DNA of 64,000 bases from NCBI RefSeq assembly GCF_964106895.1, contig NC_133590.1:6435485-6499484 (forward strand). Direction: 5' to 3'. Below, piece by piece: positions 26,116 to 38,744 of the stretch. Every line of letters begins with the position of its first letter. Within the stretch, counting starts at the first letter, position 1. The notes under the pieces are model-generated. The model was not told the DNA's origin, did not search any database, and saw nothing but the letters and a program-made list of their open reading frames with translations. Source of the DNA: Numenius arquata (taxonomy: Eukaryota; Chordata; Aves; Charadriiformes; Scolopacidae). The position numbers and the translations under genes were made by a program.

Positions 26116-28237
26116 AACAAAAGAGCCAAAAAAAATTCACTGTTCGGACCTTTATGCTCCATTGAGATCATGCTGGCTGCCCTGCAGCTTCCTATCATGG
26201 TCTCCTAAGTCCTGGAAGCCTCCCAAGTGTAGTTTTGCAAGCTGCCTTGAGCTGAGTGTAGCGTAGCACTTATCTGCTTCTGGAGGTGTCAGGATTTGGC
26301 TCCCCTGCAGCTGCATTGCCCCAGCTGATAAGACCCCGTTGGCCGTGCTGGCGGCAGAGGTGTCGGTGGTGAATTTGAGGATTCAAGGAATGAGAGAGGA
26401 GGCTGGTTGTTGGAAAGGCCTTACACACAGACTGACATTGTTGTAGGAGGGAGTCCTTGATGTGGGTGTTGCAGAGGAGCCGGCTCTGTTTCGTGTTGCT
26501 TGAGTCAGGAGGGATCGGTGCTCGCAGGAATAAACGTGCCAGCAGTAGCGTGAGTGGGTGGGTGGGAGAGGAAAAATAGTTGGGGTTGGTGCCTTCCACC
26601 TCCTGCTCTGTCCCAGCCCCGCCGCCTCCCCCCCATTCCTCCCAGCCACAGCAAAGGCTGCTTGGCTGCTGCCAAGGGGGAGCAGTTGGAGTCTTTACCT
26701 CAACACATCGCTCATTTGCAAATTAAGCAGCGGCGTAAACAGTGAGGTGGCAGTAAATGTGCTTTATCTTCCGGGACAGAGTCCCACCAAATGGAGTGGG
26801 AGCCACGTGGGAACCGGGTGATAAATGCTCGGTCCTCTGGCCGTCTGGCAAGTCCTGCCAAGGGACGCAGCCTGGAATGTGCAACTTGCCAGTTTGGGTT
26901 AATGGGGTTGGTGTAATATCAGCCTTAATGCCTGGTTATGGTACTGCCACTTACTATTTCCTACACCTCCTCCTGGGGTGTGTCTGGACCAAGACAAGCA
27001 GCACTGACCACTGTAAGGACTTTGCTGGCTCGACAGGGATGCTGGTGCATGAAGCCTTTGGTCATCTTGTAGGTCCTGAGAGCAGCTTAATGAATTCCTG
27101 GGCCTATTTTTTTTTTTTATTTTTTTTTTTTTGGCACTTTGCACCATTTTGCTCTAGTTCATCTACATCCACCTCTCTCTTCCAGGATCTGGGGACTTCT
27201 GTAGTGTGTAGTGCAGGGAGCAGGGTCCATCGGGGAAGTCACCAGGCAGTGGGTTATGGGATGTGGGTAGGAGCTGTGGCCAAACCAGTGCAGCTGCAGC
27301 AGCTCCCTGTCCACCTCGAGAGGAGCGGCTCCTGCCTTCATGTAAGGATGTGGGTGTTGCTGGGAAATCAAAGTTCATCCCCTATTTTAGGAGGTGGAGG
27401 CTTGAATGGAGGAAGGAGCAGCTTACAGCCAACACCTGACTCTGCATTTAATTATCTAATGTGTCAAGGCACAAATATCAGCTCTGCCAACCTCAAACAT
27501 GCAAAAATCCTGAGTCAACCCACTTCCCCTTGTCCCCTAGTGTGAGATTTCCATGCAAAGAGAGTACACTGGGGTTCTTGTTTCCTTCTTATGTCGAAGC
27601 CTTCAGGGGACATGGTTTGCATTTGTCTTTAATCAAAGCAGCTGCCTTGAGGTAACCTGTAGGACCACGGGACCTGGGCTTGGAGAACACCTCACAAGCT
27701 AACCAAAAACCTTGGGGCAGGCCCTGCCAGATGGATCACTGGGATTTTGTGGTTAAATACAGGGTCCCAGAACCCCACAGCAACAAGAGGACTGGGGGGA
27801 AAACACTGCACACGCACGTGGAGATGTGATGATGAGAGGGTTGGGCAGGGGCATTTAGTAAGGCTCCAGACAACTCGCTGATAAGGCTGCAGCCGCTTCC
27901 ACTTCATGGTCTGGCCACTGCTCTCCTGAGGAGAATGGATGAGATATTACCCATGGGTATGGTGGCAGGAAGGCATCTGATTTGGATGTGTTGGGCCTTT
28001 TTTCTGAGCAAGGATTCCTAGTGCTTAGGAAAGGCTGGTCCTGGTCAGAATCTTACCTCAAATGATCTGAGGACCTCTTTGATAAATGACCTGCAGAAGT
28101 TTACTGTAGTGTGGAGCAATTTTCTATAGAGCAATCACCTTCTCAGGGAGCACCTTAAGTGTTTAAATCAGATGTCTTGTGCTTTACAGGGGCTCCAGAC
28201 ATATGGGTCTTAAATGAGAGGTTGTAGTATGTGTGAT
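26116..28237. other. Intergenic DNA, no gene recognised
   Basis: No supported gene. An open frame of 262 codons (26757-27545, plus strand) crosses a long T tract that it reads as a phenylalanine run. It has no domain signature and is judged spurious. Confidence 0.55.
27107..27132. repeat. Poly-T tract
   Basis: A 26-nt tract of T interrupted by a single A at 27120. It could be the reversed poly(A) tail of a minus-strand retrocopy, but no donor body is recognisable to its left or right. Confidence 0.85.
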
Positions 28238-28330
28238 GCCCCATAGCTCAGGTGGCAGAGAGACTTGGGTTTGCCCGAGGGTGTTGTCATGGTCACTGAG
28301 GGTTTCCAGCTGTATTCCACTGTCAGGATT
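28238..28330 (+). repeat. Possible tRNA-derived SINE relic
   Basis: TAGCTCAGGTGGCAGAG at 28244-28260 matches a tRNA-type RNA polymerase III A box (TRGCNNAGYNGG). No convincing B box (GGTTCGANTCC) follows at the expected spacing; the best candidate, GGGTTTCCAGC near 28300, is weak. It cannot fold as a complete tRNA by eye. It is either a decayed SINE head or a chance match. Confidence 0.3.
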
Positions 28331-31300
28331 TCTCTTATGGGTTTTTTATAAGCATAACTTTATTTTTGCATTTCTTTTTGTGGGATTGGTGAAATTCTAT
28401 TTTTAATCACACCGGTATTATCTGATGTGGCTCCCCTGCAGTTAACATTTGCTCTTTGGGACTTTTAAAGTATTACATTACTTTCTCCCCCAGCCCCTCA
28501 ACATAACCATCTATATTAGCACCTCCAGACTGGTTTAACAACGTGTTTTATCTGCAAATTCCAGTTTAGTTTGAATTTTGCAGCTGACACTAAGCCACAT
28601 TGCTGGCAATTTCAGAAAGAACCTTGAGCAGTTTGAATGAGAGGGAACCTGTCAAGATACAGTCTTTGTGCTCCCTGCTTTTACTGCTCTGCTCTGTGTT
28701 AACCTGTCTGCACTTGGTCTCCAAGCCTCTTTGTTTCCTGCGCCCTTTCCTTGCGGGATCACTTGTAATTCTGAGGGATCAATAGGGCCTTTGTACCCTT
28801 CCACCTTCCCCAGGTGCTCCCCTTTATTTAAAGCCAGCTAAAATGTTTTGAACAAAGCACAGCGACTCAGCCCACTTGTACTGGTTGGGTAGGTGCTATG
28901 AATTAGTTGGCAGGTTTTAATCCAGTAAAGCCTAGTTAACACTGTCCTTGTGCAGTAAGCTGATTATGATAAATAGGCATGCTGTGTCTTAGCAGATGCC
29001 TGAAATCAGATCAACCAAATGCAGTTAGACTGGCCAGGCAACTTTGGTTTTTTTCTTTCTTTCTTTTATTTGTTTTTGTGGGGTTTTTTTCCCCTTTTAA
29101 CTCCCCCAGTGGTAACACCGCCTTGGCTTTGCAGCGAGGTCTGCTTAGGATGCAGTGACGGCAATTGGCTGCCGTCCACCCGCCGAGGTCACTGAGATTA
29201 GAGGAGCTTCTGGAGGAATGCTGTGAGCTCACGTGAACCCTTGGCAGCTGCTGGCTCTCTCGCCCTTCGGCAGCAGGGGCTGCACATCCCTGGCCCAGAG
29301 GAGGCCTGGGGACAGTGGCATGAGGTGCATGAAACTGGGAGAAGGCAGCTGCAGTGAACCCAGATTCATTCCTGCTGCCACCACTGGCAATATGCTCTCC
29401 GCCCTGTGGATGAGACAGGGGACAAGTGGGGTTCTTTGCCCTCCACCTTCCTGGTTTGCAAGTGTAGGGAAGCCTCTGGCTTCCTAGAAAGAAATGTCCT
29501 GGTGCACCAAGGGTCACACTCTTGGGTTTCACCACCGGTGCCGGGAATGTCCATGTGCCACTGCTCCACTGCATCAGGACACGAAAGCTGCCTCCATGAA
29601 CGGGGAGACTCAGTGCCATTTGGGAGTCCAGGGATCAAGGGGGATCTCTGAATCCAGCAAGGAATTTTCTGGTTTGGTGTGTTCTGTCCCCCCTGGTCTT
29701 TACAGCTCATAGGAGTTTTTTCTGCAGTTCCCTGGTGGTGATCCGGGACACCCCAGGTCCGTGGGGAAGGTTTCCAGTCCCAAGTGGGGCTCCTGAGTGA
29801 GTATTTCAGCATTTCATGTCTGAATACCGGCTCTGTTGAGTGGTGTGGGGAATAAAGCTCCCATTTAGGATATTGCTGCTGCCTAAGAGGCTTTAGGGAT
29901 TGTTAAAACTCTTGTCTCTCAGGAAATAGTCTGGCTTCATCTGTTGCCAATTAGAGCCACGGGGCAGTGAGGAGGCCCGGGGTGAGTGTTTGCAGCTCAC
30001 CTTCAGGGCCATGTGCGGGGGTAACACAGAGGCACAGAAAGGGCTGAAGCCCCCGCCGCAAGGAGAAGCTGCCAAAGGCCACCAGTGGCTGTGGAGCAAT
30101 CGGCGTGTGGAAGAGGGACTGGGCATCATTAGCTCAGCATTGGCCTGAATTAGGGCTTCCTATGCACGCATGGAGGGGGCCTGAAACATCATCCCACTTT
30201 TTAGATTTGTTTGTCTCAGGGGTATTAAAACAGCCTTGAAATAGGAAACAGGACATCGGCTGGCCAGCGGGAGAAGGCAGACCGTGGTACCACCTCCTGT
30301 GGTACCCAGTCTGCGGGGGCATCTGCCCCCAAATGCTCCCTCCATCAACACCCAGAAGAATGGGGCCCTTGGGGTAGTTTGGGCATAAATGAGACCAGTT
30401 CGTGTCTGGGTTTGGGGCTGCCGGCAGCTCTGCGGTGAGAGGGTGGCCATAACCTCTCGGCAGGAAAGAGCGCCGAGGACTCGCCAAACAGGAAATGTAT
30501 AATAAATTCAATCTTCTGCCAGTCTCCAGGGGAAACCTCCTCTGAAGTGGTTGTAATCCTGCTCTGGGTTATTGCACAGCGCGTTGCTGGCTCTGCTCCT
30601 GCTGAGGGTGAGGAGGGAGCTGGGTGGCCACGTGCTGCGCGGCTGGACGTGCAACGGCGGGACGGCTCTCAGAGCTGAAGCTGTGTGGAAAACAGAATAT
30701 CCTCCGGTGGTGGGCAGGGTTTGGTGGAGAACCACCGCTCTCTGTCACCCGTCCACCCTGCCCAGGCACCCTGGCATCATATGTGCATGGAGGACAGCGT
30801 GGGGTGCCCCTCCGAGCCCTGCGCTCGGCAGATCGAGAGCTGCAGCTGGGGGTTCGCTTCCTCCCACTGTAAAGCAAATGGTAGGGTTTGGTTTCCGGAG
30901 CCTTTCGCTGCCCAGACCCTGCAGTGTTTGCACAGCGCTGACCTAAATTAGTGTCCAGCTCTCCTGGAGTGCCTCTTAGCGTGTTATGAGTTTGTAAACC
31001 CAACTGCCTGGAAACCAGGTACCCCCAGGATCTTGTTGACTTTGCTTTGTTTTTCATTTTGGATGCCAAGTTTGAAAGGCAACCCGTGGATTTGTACTTA
31101 TTTCTGGCTTCTGTTGACCTACCACATTATTCCAGCTCCAGGAGCCCATGTTTCATTCATATTGATGTGCCAGTCTCCAGGTGACAGACTTGTCCCCTGG
31201 CAGGCTGCCCTTGCTCTGCCAAGACAGCCCTTCCGCTGCAGCCACTCGTTTGCCCTGTCATATCTGCTTTCAAGGTCAAGTCTCCAGTTCACCTCTCCTG

Positions 31301-33325
31301 GGTCCTATTTGGTTAGTAAGCGTTGACTCATCTGTGGTTTTGCTCCCCTGATTTCATTCTTTACGAAATCGGGGCACGCAGGAGGCTGGACCACCCAGGA
31401 GATGGGCAGGCTGCCTTTGCTGGTCCAAGTGCTGCCCTGGAGAGCTATCAGCTCAGTGCAAAGGGGCCCAAAACATCTCAGCTCTGCACACAGCTTTGTG
31501 AAGAAATGCTCCTTGGAGGGACATGGCTTTTACGGTGTACCATCTGCCCCATCCTCTGGGCTTTACTGAGGGGGGGAAGAACAGGGAGAGATCCTACAGG
31601 TCAGGGAAGGTCCTGAGGTGTCAGAGACAGATGCGCGTTAAACGTTGTAGTACCTGAGCTGTGCTGTCAAGCAGCAGCGTTAGGCCTTGATGAATAGGGA
31701 AAGACAGTCTTTGCGAGACATTTCTCTGAATTCAAACACCCTTGGGCAGGCAGGTCATAGGCCAGAAGAAGTGGGGTTCCCTTGGCAGATACGTCATGCC
31801 AGATGTCAGGGCTCTGCTTCACCCAAGGCCTCTCACACCATGCACCCAGTGAAGTCCATGTGGGGTTTCGCAGGGCCTTGAATGGAAGAGGACTCAGAAA
31901 GTCCTCACAGACGATCTGGCCTAAAGCAACATCACTTCTCACCCTTGTTCCGAGGTATGTCCATGGAGGACCAGTGGGCAGGGGAGGGAACCAGCACTGG
32001 AGAATCACATGCTCAATGGAAAAAGAGTAATCTCAGCAAAGCCTGATACAGGGATTACTGAAAGGGAACATAAAGCCTGCTTGGGTTTTGGGTTCTTCTG
32101 AGCTGTGTTTCTCCAGCTAATTAATTGCCCTAATGAGGGTGAGGCTTTTATCAGATCCAGGAGGGAGTCTGCCTCCAGGAGAGCGGAAGAGAAAAAGAAG
32201 GGTAGATTAACATATAGAGAATGAGAGGTAAAGTTTGCTGTTGACCACGAGGAAATTCAGTCAGGCTATATCCTTTCCTCCTCACTTTGATGTTGAGGGG
32301 CAAACCCTGAGAGCTGTTTGGTTGCCACAGAGTCCCTGGGAGCACTGCTGAAAGCCGGGGAGGGGAGCAGCCTGCACGGCTCCCTCCCACGGGAATGCCA
32401 CGTCTGCACCGGTGTGATGTGACCGCATGCCTTCTCACTGGACACGGGAGTGAAATCCCAGGAGCTGAGGGGCTGGCAGTCCCTGTTAATAAACAGGTGT
32501 GAGGAATGTTTCTAGGCCTGAGCTGCAGCAGCAAAACCGGTGACGCACAGGCTTGTTCTCTGCATGTGTGTGTGTGTGTGTGTCCCCCATATGCACACAC
32601 AACCAGAGCCTGATCCCATGGGTCACTTCCCAGCAAGGAAGTGCTGTCACTATCTGGGCAAGGCAGAGCAAGAACCAGTTCTCCTCTGCCTTGAGAGATA
32701 TAAAGCCCAGGTATGAGTGGTGATAGAAGATGCAAGCTCTCTCCTGTTTCTTACATTTTTATTTTATTTTTTTTTAAATGTAATGTGACTGTCTGACTAC
32801 AGATCTGCATAGCGCCAGGGGATACAGCTGTGGCTGTCGAATGCTCCCAAACCTGCCGATGGTTGTCGGCGCTGCAGGTGTCCTGCTCCTCAGTGGGTCA
32901 GGGGCAGAAAATGTAGGTGGCGAGTGGGTGCATAATGAAACCCCTGCACCCTCGCGCCGCTGTCGGATTGCATCACGCTTCAAATCAGACAAACAGATCG
33001 ACAGGCTGGGGAGCCCAGCCGTTCTGCCTGCTGACAAATCTCACCTCCCCACGCCTCTGCCTGCCGTGGGATTTTGGCACGATGAGCTCTAGAGCTTGGT
33101 TTGGTAGGAGCTCCGAGCAGCTTGAATGGCAGCAGGAAAGCCAAAGCTGGGGACCCTTCACCAAAGCTTTACGTCCACGGTGTTCGAGCAGAGTGTAGCA
33201 GCAGCGAGCGACTCTCTAGAGCGTGTGATGATACAGAATAAAAGCGTGGGTGGCAGGGGATGTTAACGTGCTGGCAGTAATTCCCAGCTCCGTGACAATG
33301 AACCACTGATATCATCACACATGCT
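28331..33325. other. Intergenic DNA, no gene recognised
   Basis: About 5 kb with no supported gene. The interval 30440-30860 is moderately GC- and CpG-enriched, less than the two called islands. The minus-strand open frame of 202 codons at 29011-29619 has no recognisable family. A T-rich patch at 29048-29095 and a short TG run near 32.57 kb are the only simple repeats. Confidence 0.5.
32564..32583. repeat. (TG)10 microsatellite
   Basis: About ten TG dinucleotides follow TGCA. It is short and probably polymorphic, with no other significance visible. Confidence 0.85.
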
Positions 33326-33415
33326 GGGCCAGATCCGGCATTCCTCCTCTTGCCTGAGACTTTGATGAAAGCAATGGGAATTGCCATCTGAGATAATGAC
33401 TGCAGGATCAGGCGC
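33326..33415. repeat. Ancient palindromic hairpin repeat
   Basis: A 90-bp degenerate inverted repeat. The left arm begins GGGCCAGATCCGGCA and the right arm ends TGCAGGATCAGGCGC, with an AAGCAATGGGAATTGCC centre. This resembles dispersed palindromes of reptile and bird genomes of the form GGGCCTGATCCTGCA...CAATGGG...TGCAGGATCAGGCCC. That resemblance is from memory of sequence style, and I cannot name the family. It looks like a fossil non-autonomous element rather than a gene. Confidence 0.6.
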
Positions 33416-36189
33416 ATGATGACACCTTGCTTTCCTTATCTCATTATCTCTGGTGCTCTCTCTCTCTCTCTGTCTCTTTCCATGATTTGCGATGTTTCAT
33501 TCTGTGCTCACAAAGTGTAAGGAGAGCCCACTGGAGAGCTCTAAAATGCACACGATCCCTGGAAACTCCCTGGGCTTGTAGGGAAAAAGCTCTTCTGCTT
33601 TGTTTTTGGCAATTAAACTGCATCGGAAGATGCCCAAATCCATGTAAGGTGTTGCTGCTGTTACCCTGGGCAAGCAATTGCTGGATGCTCTGCAGTCAGG
33701 AGTAGCTGGGGAGGTGGGCTGTGTGGGAGTGTATGAGGAAGGGCTCCAGGGAACCCTCTGCCCAACGATGTCCTGGAGACCATCTTTGTTTGGAGACCAC
33801 CTCTGTTAACGCTTTTGAGAGCCCACTCTCAACAAGTCCCAATACAGATTACATGCTGGAGAAACCTTATCAAGCGTATTTAGCCAGTTCAGGCGTTTGG
33901 ATGATTGCTGCTGCCTTTGCTTTCATGCCCTGCTAGGGCTTCCCGCAGCACGAGCCATGGCACCCTGGCTCTCTGCAGGCTGGGCTACTGTGGTTCTTTC
34001 CCAGCTGATGGCAGAGTGAATTCGTCTCTCCTCCTGTGCACCAGGAGGAAACGTGGGAAGCATGATCTGTATGTAGTGTTGAACTTCCAGCCTTCCTCCA
34101 AGCCGTCACCTTGGGGAAAGTGAAACACTTCCCTTGCCCAGGAGAGCATCTCTCCCCTGCTGACAGGCACCCTGAGTTAAAGTGGGAAGAGCTGGTGTCT
34201 GCAGACAACCCCAGAAATGGCCGAGGAGGCTGATGCAGCTCTTCAGGTAACACTAAGCACTAGATGAACAATGAAATCCTTCTAAATTTCCTTGAGTGAA
34301 TTCAAAGGTAGTTGAAGTATCCACTATGGCCTGAATTGGAAGTTGTGCTCCCAAAGCTGCTGGGGCTGGAGGACCCACATGCTGCTCCCCTTGGGGCCAT
34401 GTCCCCCCCATGCTTAGTTTGCAACCGGAGTAAGTCACAAGCTTTGCTGCTGACCAGCTGGGCACAAGGAGCATTGCGGCCCCAGGGTAGGGACCGTGTG
34501 CCTTCCTCCTGGGCAGATTCAGCATGTGCATTGTCTGTCATGGGAGGACAGATCCTGGTGGGGAAGTTGACCATTGGAGAGGGATGGAGGAGGCAGAACC
34601 GTGGAGGTGTCTTGCTGCAAGCACAGGGGCATGAGCGTGGCAGGCGGCCCAGGGTGGCAGGCTGCACCGTCCCTCTGGTGGGGAGGTCAACGGTGGGCCC
34701 GCCTGGGTCTCACCGTGTCCATCCTGGCAACTGCTTAAGGATCTCAGAGGCACAAGGAACACTGCTGACCTTTGGGTGGGTATTAGGACAAAGCAAAGTT
34801 ACCCCTTTACCCGAGCTGCTGGCTAAGGCTTAACTGGAAGTGTAAGCATGACCCAGTTGAGTTTTCTGTTCGTCTCCAATATGGCAGAAGGAAAGTTTCT
34901 CCGACCCGTTAGAGGAGAACTTGCTGAATGATTTTGCTTTGCTTCAACCCAAATGGTTACAAACAGATAATTAACTCAGATTCGGTTAATAATTTGTGCA
35001 CGGGTGGTCCTCTGCCCATGGGCAGGCAGGAGACTTGGGTACCCTCGCATTTGGATGCTCTTCACACCAGATGCAAGAGAAATGAAGAAAAGTTGAAGAG
35101 CACAACCTCCCCATAAGAGAAGGTGGTCCCTGGTCCAGGTGAAAGCAGAGCTGTACTTCAGAGACTGTTGTAACAGCTGCTGGTCTCGAGTGGGCTGTAG
35201 CCCCAAGAGATACAAATACTGAACTTTCTTCCCATTTTTCTGTGTTGCCCAAGGATCCAGCTCATGCTGCACTCCTCATGTTCAGGCCCTGGGGCTGCAG
35301 AGCCTCCCATGTGTCTACTGGAGTAGACCAAGGGGAACTGCACTGATGGGGACCCACCAAGGGCAAATCCTCCATCGTTCAGATATGCCGGGGCTGGAAA
35401 CATTTTTCAAGGTTGTTGGGTCAGCTGGGTGTGAGCCTCATCCTTTGAGGTGACAGTGGCCATAGTGAGGTGGATCCTAACTGTGGTGCCTTCAGGGACC
35501 GCCACTCCCACCATGAGGTTTGGGGAGGTCGACTCCCTCCTAGAAGTGGGCTGGTGGTACCATCCTGCTGTGCTGCTCGGTGCAGACCCTGGCCTGGGGG
35601 TCGGGAGCTGTAGGATCCCTGCCTGCAGCCCCACACACGATCGCTCCGGGCAGCTCTGCTCTCCCTTCTCTCTCTGCAGGATGGCATCTTTTTCCTTCTC
35701 TGTTTCCTTTCTCTAAGCGCTTTGATCTCTGCGTGGATTCGGTGAAAAAGCCAGGTGTTCCCATACACCTTTTTTATACTTGCTGTTGCAAATATCAGTT
35801 GCTTTGATGACATGTTATGAGTTTGTCTTAAGAATATTTACTTAGTTTATGACGGGTGCTGCAGGCATGCAGGAAGATGTCCTTGTCAGCTTTTAAACAC
35901 TTAGAGCTGTAAAATAGCTGCTTTCCCAGGAGAGCACACCAGCTCACCCATTGAAGGATGCACTCTCCTGCCTACTCATTTCACAGCGATAAAAGGGCCA
36001 GTCTGAACTATTACAAACACGGCTTATTTGTAGCTACAATGCAGCGAGTTGCTAGTGGGCTTCAGCCAGTGTGTCTGAACACGGGACAACCATGTGATCC
36101 CCGCGCCTTCACATCACGTATGCGGTTTCATCGTTTTTAAGGCATGAAGATCTGATCCAGCGATTCCTGAGCCAAACCCTGTAACTCCT
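33416..36189. other. Intergenic DNA, no gene recognised
   Basis: Unique sequence with a short CT-rich stretch near 33458-33478. Open frames of up to 173 codons (34312-34833) lack any family signature. Nothing further is supported. Confidence 0.5.
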
Positions 36190-36370
36190 ACTTGACTAGA
36201 GCACTTTTTGATTTGAAGACATCAAGAGAGGGAAACTCCACCACTTCCTTTGGTAGTCTGTTCCAGTGGTTAGTCATCCTCGTTCCTAAAAATGCGAGTC
36301 TCATTTCTCACATGAACTTGGTTGACTTTTCCTTCCCATCACTGCCTTTTTGCGCTGGTCTCATCCGCCG
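36190..36370 (-). mobile_element. Old CR1-type LINE remnant, antisense
   Basis: AACTCCACCACTTCCTTTGG, then TCTGTTCCAGTGGTTAGTCA, then a TTCCTAAAAATGC stretch follow the reverse complement of the CR1 3' region, where the segment encoding the 'HWNRL' part of ORF2 reads antisense as 'ctgttccagtg'. It is strongly diverged, so this is an ancient copy. The ends are approximate. Confidence 0.6.
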
Positions 36371-38295
36371 TGCACAGTGGAAGTGGGCCAGATGACTGAG
36401 AGCATTTCAAGTTCAAATTCTAGTAATCCTGCAAAATTTTCTATGGGACTGCAACTTATTTTCTCCAGGGAAGTGATAGACAAAATATTCTGCAGCAGCT
36501 GGCGAGAAACAACCTTTCTGACTTGGAAGAATTGACCTCCAAACTCTCCTCCCTCTCTGCCTCCAATTCTGTCACAATTTTTCTTCTGCAGCTAATTAAG
36601 AGGGAATCCCCTGCTGGAAGAAGAAACGAAAATAGAAAAATCCCTTTTCAGGAATAGGCACTATGGAGCTAATCAAGCTGGGATTGCATTGTTAGGAGGA
36701 ACCTTTCATAAATCAGGCCCACAGCAACACACAGCAAGAGCATCTTTTTTAGCCCTGCAGAATAAGCTAGCTGACAGCTTACTGTACAGATGCAATCCAG
36801 TTCTTATGTATGAGAGGAAAAGAAAGTGCCTGAATACAAGTTTAATTACAGTTGTTTTTATAAATCCTTTGCAATGTGCATTTCAGCTAAAACAACCTTG
36901 CGATTGATCACATAGAAGCCTGCTCTAACCGAAATCTGACATCAAATCCGTCTCTGGTTCCATATTCTTTCTTGAACTCCAATCAAAAAAGAGAAGAAAA
37001 AAGTTGAAGAAGCTGAAAGAGAGAATTCCCATATATGGATGCTTTTGCAGGATGGTGGTGAGGATGAAGCTACAAGCTGGAGCTATTAGCATTTAACAGC
37101 AGGGAAATATCAACACAATTGCTGATGGGCTTCATCTCATCCACTGACCTGTGCTCACTGGAGAATTAATGGGATGGTATTTGATGTGGCAGCAATGCAT
37201 TCGTAATGCCTCGTAATCCCAAATGTCAGGGCCAAAACTCATGTCAGTCATTCCTCTGGTTTGTCTCTAACGTATCCAGCTGACATGGGGGCCTGAGCTG
37301 CCTGGAAAGGAGGGAGAGAATCACTTGCAGCAAAGTGTTTAATGAGTGTCCACCACAAGACAGGGTTTATTTCTGGCTGTGTGGCCCCCTCCTTCTGCAC
37401 TGAGCTCAGCCTGTCACATCACCTCCTGCCTCCCCAGACCACGTCTGCGTGGTAGCCAACGTGACAGACGCTCACTGTAGCTTCTCCCAGGGTGTCCAAA
37501 CTGATCCGATTTAGGCTGACAGCTACAATACACAGCAATAAATATATATTGTAATGATTCTGTCAGTCATGACTGGACTGGAGAAATTACTTTTACCCAA
37601 GTACTGAATTTATAGAAAAGAATGGTTAAAAATTGTGTGCTGTGAAAAATGGTGGGTGCTAAATTCTGGCCCCAATTAAGTGTTTTGGGATGGGGGTTGG
37701 GGTGGGATTTTTTTTGTTTTGGTTGTGGGAGGTTTTTTGCATCTGTGTGCTTGTGTCCAGATACAGCAGCCTGGAGTATGTCAGGATCAACTTGTCCCAT
37801 TCATTATCTGGTAAGCTACAAAACTGTGCCATTTATGGCTGGAGAAAGGCATTTCTCACAACAGTTTCAAGACTCTCTCCAGGTCAGATGCTTGTGTGGT
37901 CCCCATCACTGCCTGCCCTGAACTCCTCCCTCTCCGAGATGTACGAAGCGATCTGTGGCTCCATGTTCCCACCTTCCCTCAGACAATGCCACATTTTTTC
38001 CCTTATCTTCTTAATTTCAACCCTTTTTGGCTCTCAAAGGTGGTAGAACAAGGGGTCCTTTCCACCCTGCAAGAGGGCAGTCGAAGAGTCTTGCTGCTGT
38101 CACTGACCAGTGTGACTTGTCCTGGGAGAGACAGTGCTGTTTCGTCACAGGTATCTGATGGCTTTGGGCATGGGACCCTCCTCTCTCTCTCTGCAGGTCC
38201 TACCCTGTGTTCAGAGGGATGTTTGAATGTCCCCTGTAATTCTTGTCTTGGTTAACTTGCTGCACGGCAGGAAGCAGGAACTTCGGGACTCTTTT
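36371..38295. other. AT-rich unique DNA, candidate regulatory region
   Basis: This stretch is AT-rich, largely free of transposons, and contains a perfect CArG box near 37.03 kb. The composition of 36540-37250 suggests possible conserved non-coding DNA, which needs alignment to test. No coding exon was recognised. Confidence 0.4.
37029..37038. promoter_or_regulatory. Perfect palindromic CArG box (candidate distal SRE)
   Basis: CCATATATGG matches the SRF consensus CC(A/T)6GG exactly and is self-complementary. A GGAA core on the opposite strand lies directly beside it (TTCC at 37026-37029). It is about 11.3 kb upstream of the DUSP5 TATA box. About four perfect CArG matches are expected by chance in 64 kb, so function is only a hypothesis. 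Confidence 0.35.
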
Positions 38296-38744
38296 GGGCC
38301 ACGAAAATGATCAGAGGGCTGGAGCACCTCTCCTATGAGGACAGACTGAGAGAGTTGGGGTTGTTCAGCCTGGAGAAGAGAAGGCTCCTGGGAGACCTTA
38401 TAGCAGCCTTCCAGTATCTGAAGGGAGCCTACAGGAGAGCCGGAGAGGGACTCTTTGTCAGGGAGTGTAGCGATAGGATGAGGGGTAATGGTTTTAAATT
38501 GAAAGAGGGGAGATTTAGATTAGATACTAGAAAGAAACTCTTTACTGTGAGGGTGGTGAGACACTGGAACAGGTTGCCCACAGAAGTTGTGGGTGCCCCA
38601 TCCCTGGAAGTGTTCAAGGCCAAGTTGGATGGGGCTTTGAGCAACCTGGTCTAGTGGGAGGTGTCCCTGCCCAGGACAGGGGGGTTGGAACTCAATGATC
38701 TTTAAGATCCCTTCCAACTCTAACCATTCTATGCTTCTATGATT
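38296..38744 (+). mobile_element. CR1 LINE, 5'-truncated 3' end with open ORF2 tail
   Basis: A well-preserved CR1 3' end in sense orientation, opening near GGGCCACGAAAATGATCAGA and ending with the characteristic repeats CATTCTATG, CTTCTATG and a final ATTTT. Positions 38307-38654 remain open for 115 codons and encode the C-terminus of the CR1 reverse-transcriptase polyprotein (RGLEHLSYEDRLRELGLFSL early, VRHWNRLPTEVVGAPSLEVF late). The catalytic reverse-transcriptase and endonuclease regions are missing, so the copy cannot move. It is younger than the 21.65-kb copy, because its frame is intact. It should not be annotated as a host gene. Confidence 0.95.

Noticed and set aside
26757..27545. 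262-codon plus-strand open frame
   Set aside because: It runs through a poly-T tract read as Phe and shows no domain or conserved motif.
38307..38654. 115-codon open frame as a host gene
   Set aside because: The peptide is the C-terminus of the CR1 retrotransposon ORF2, and the flanks carry the CR1 3' terminal repeats.
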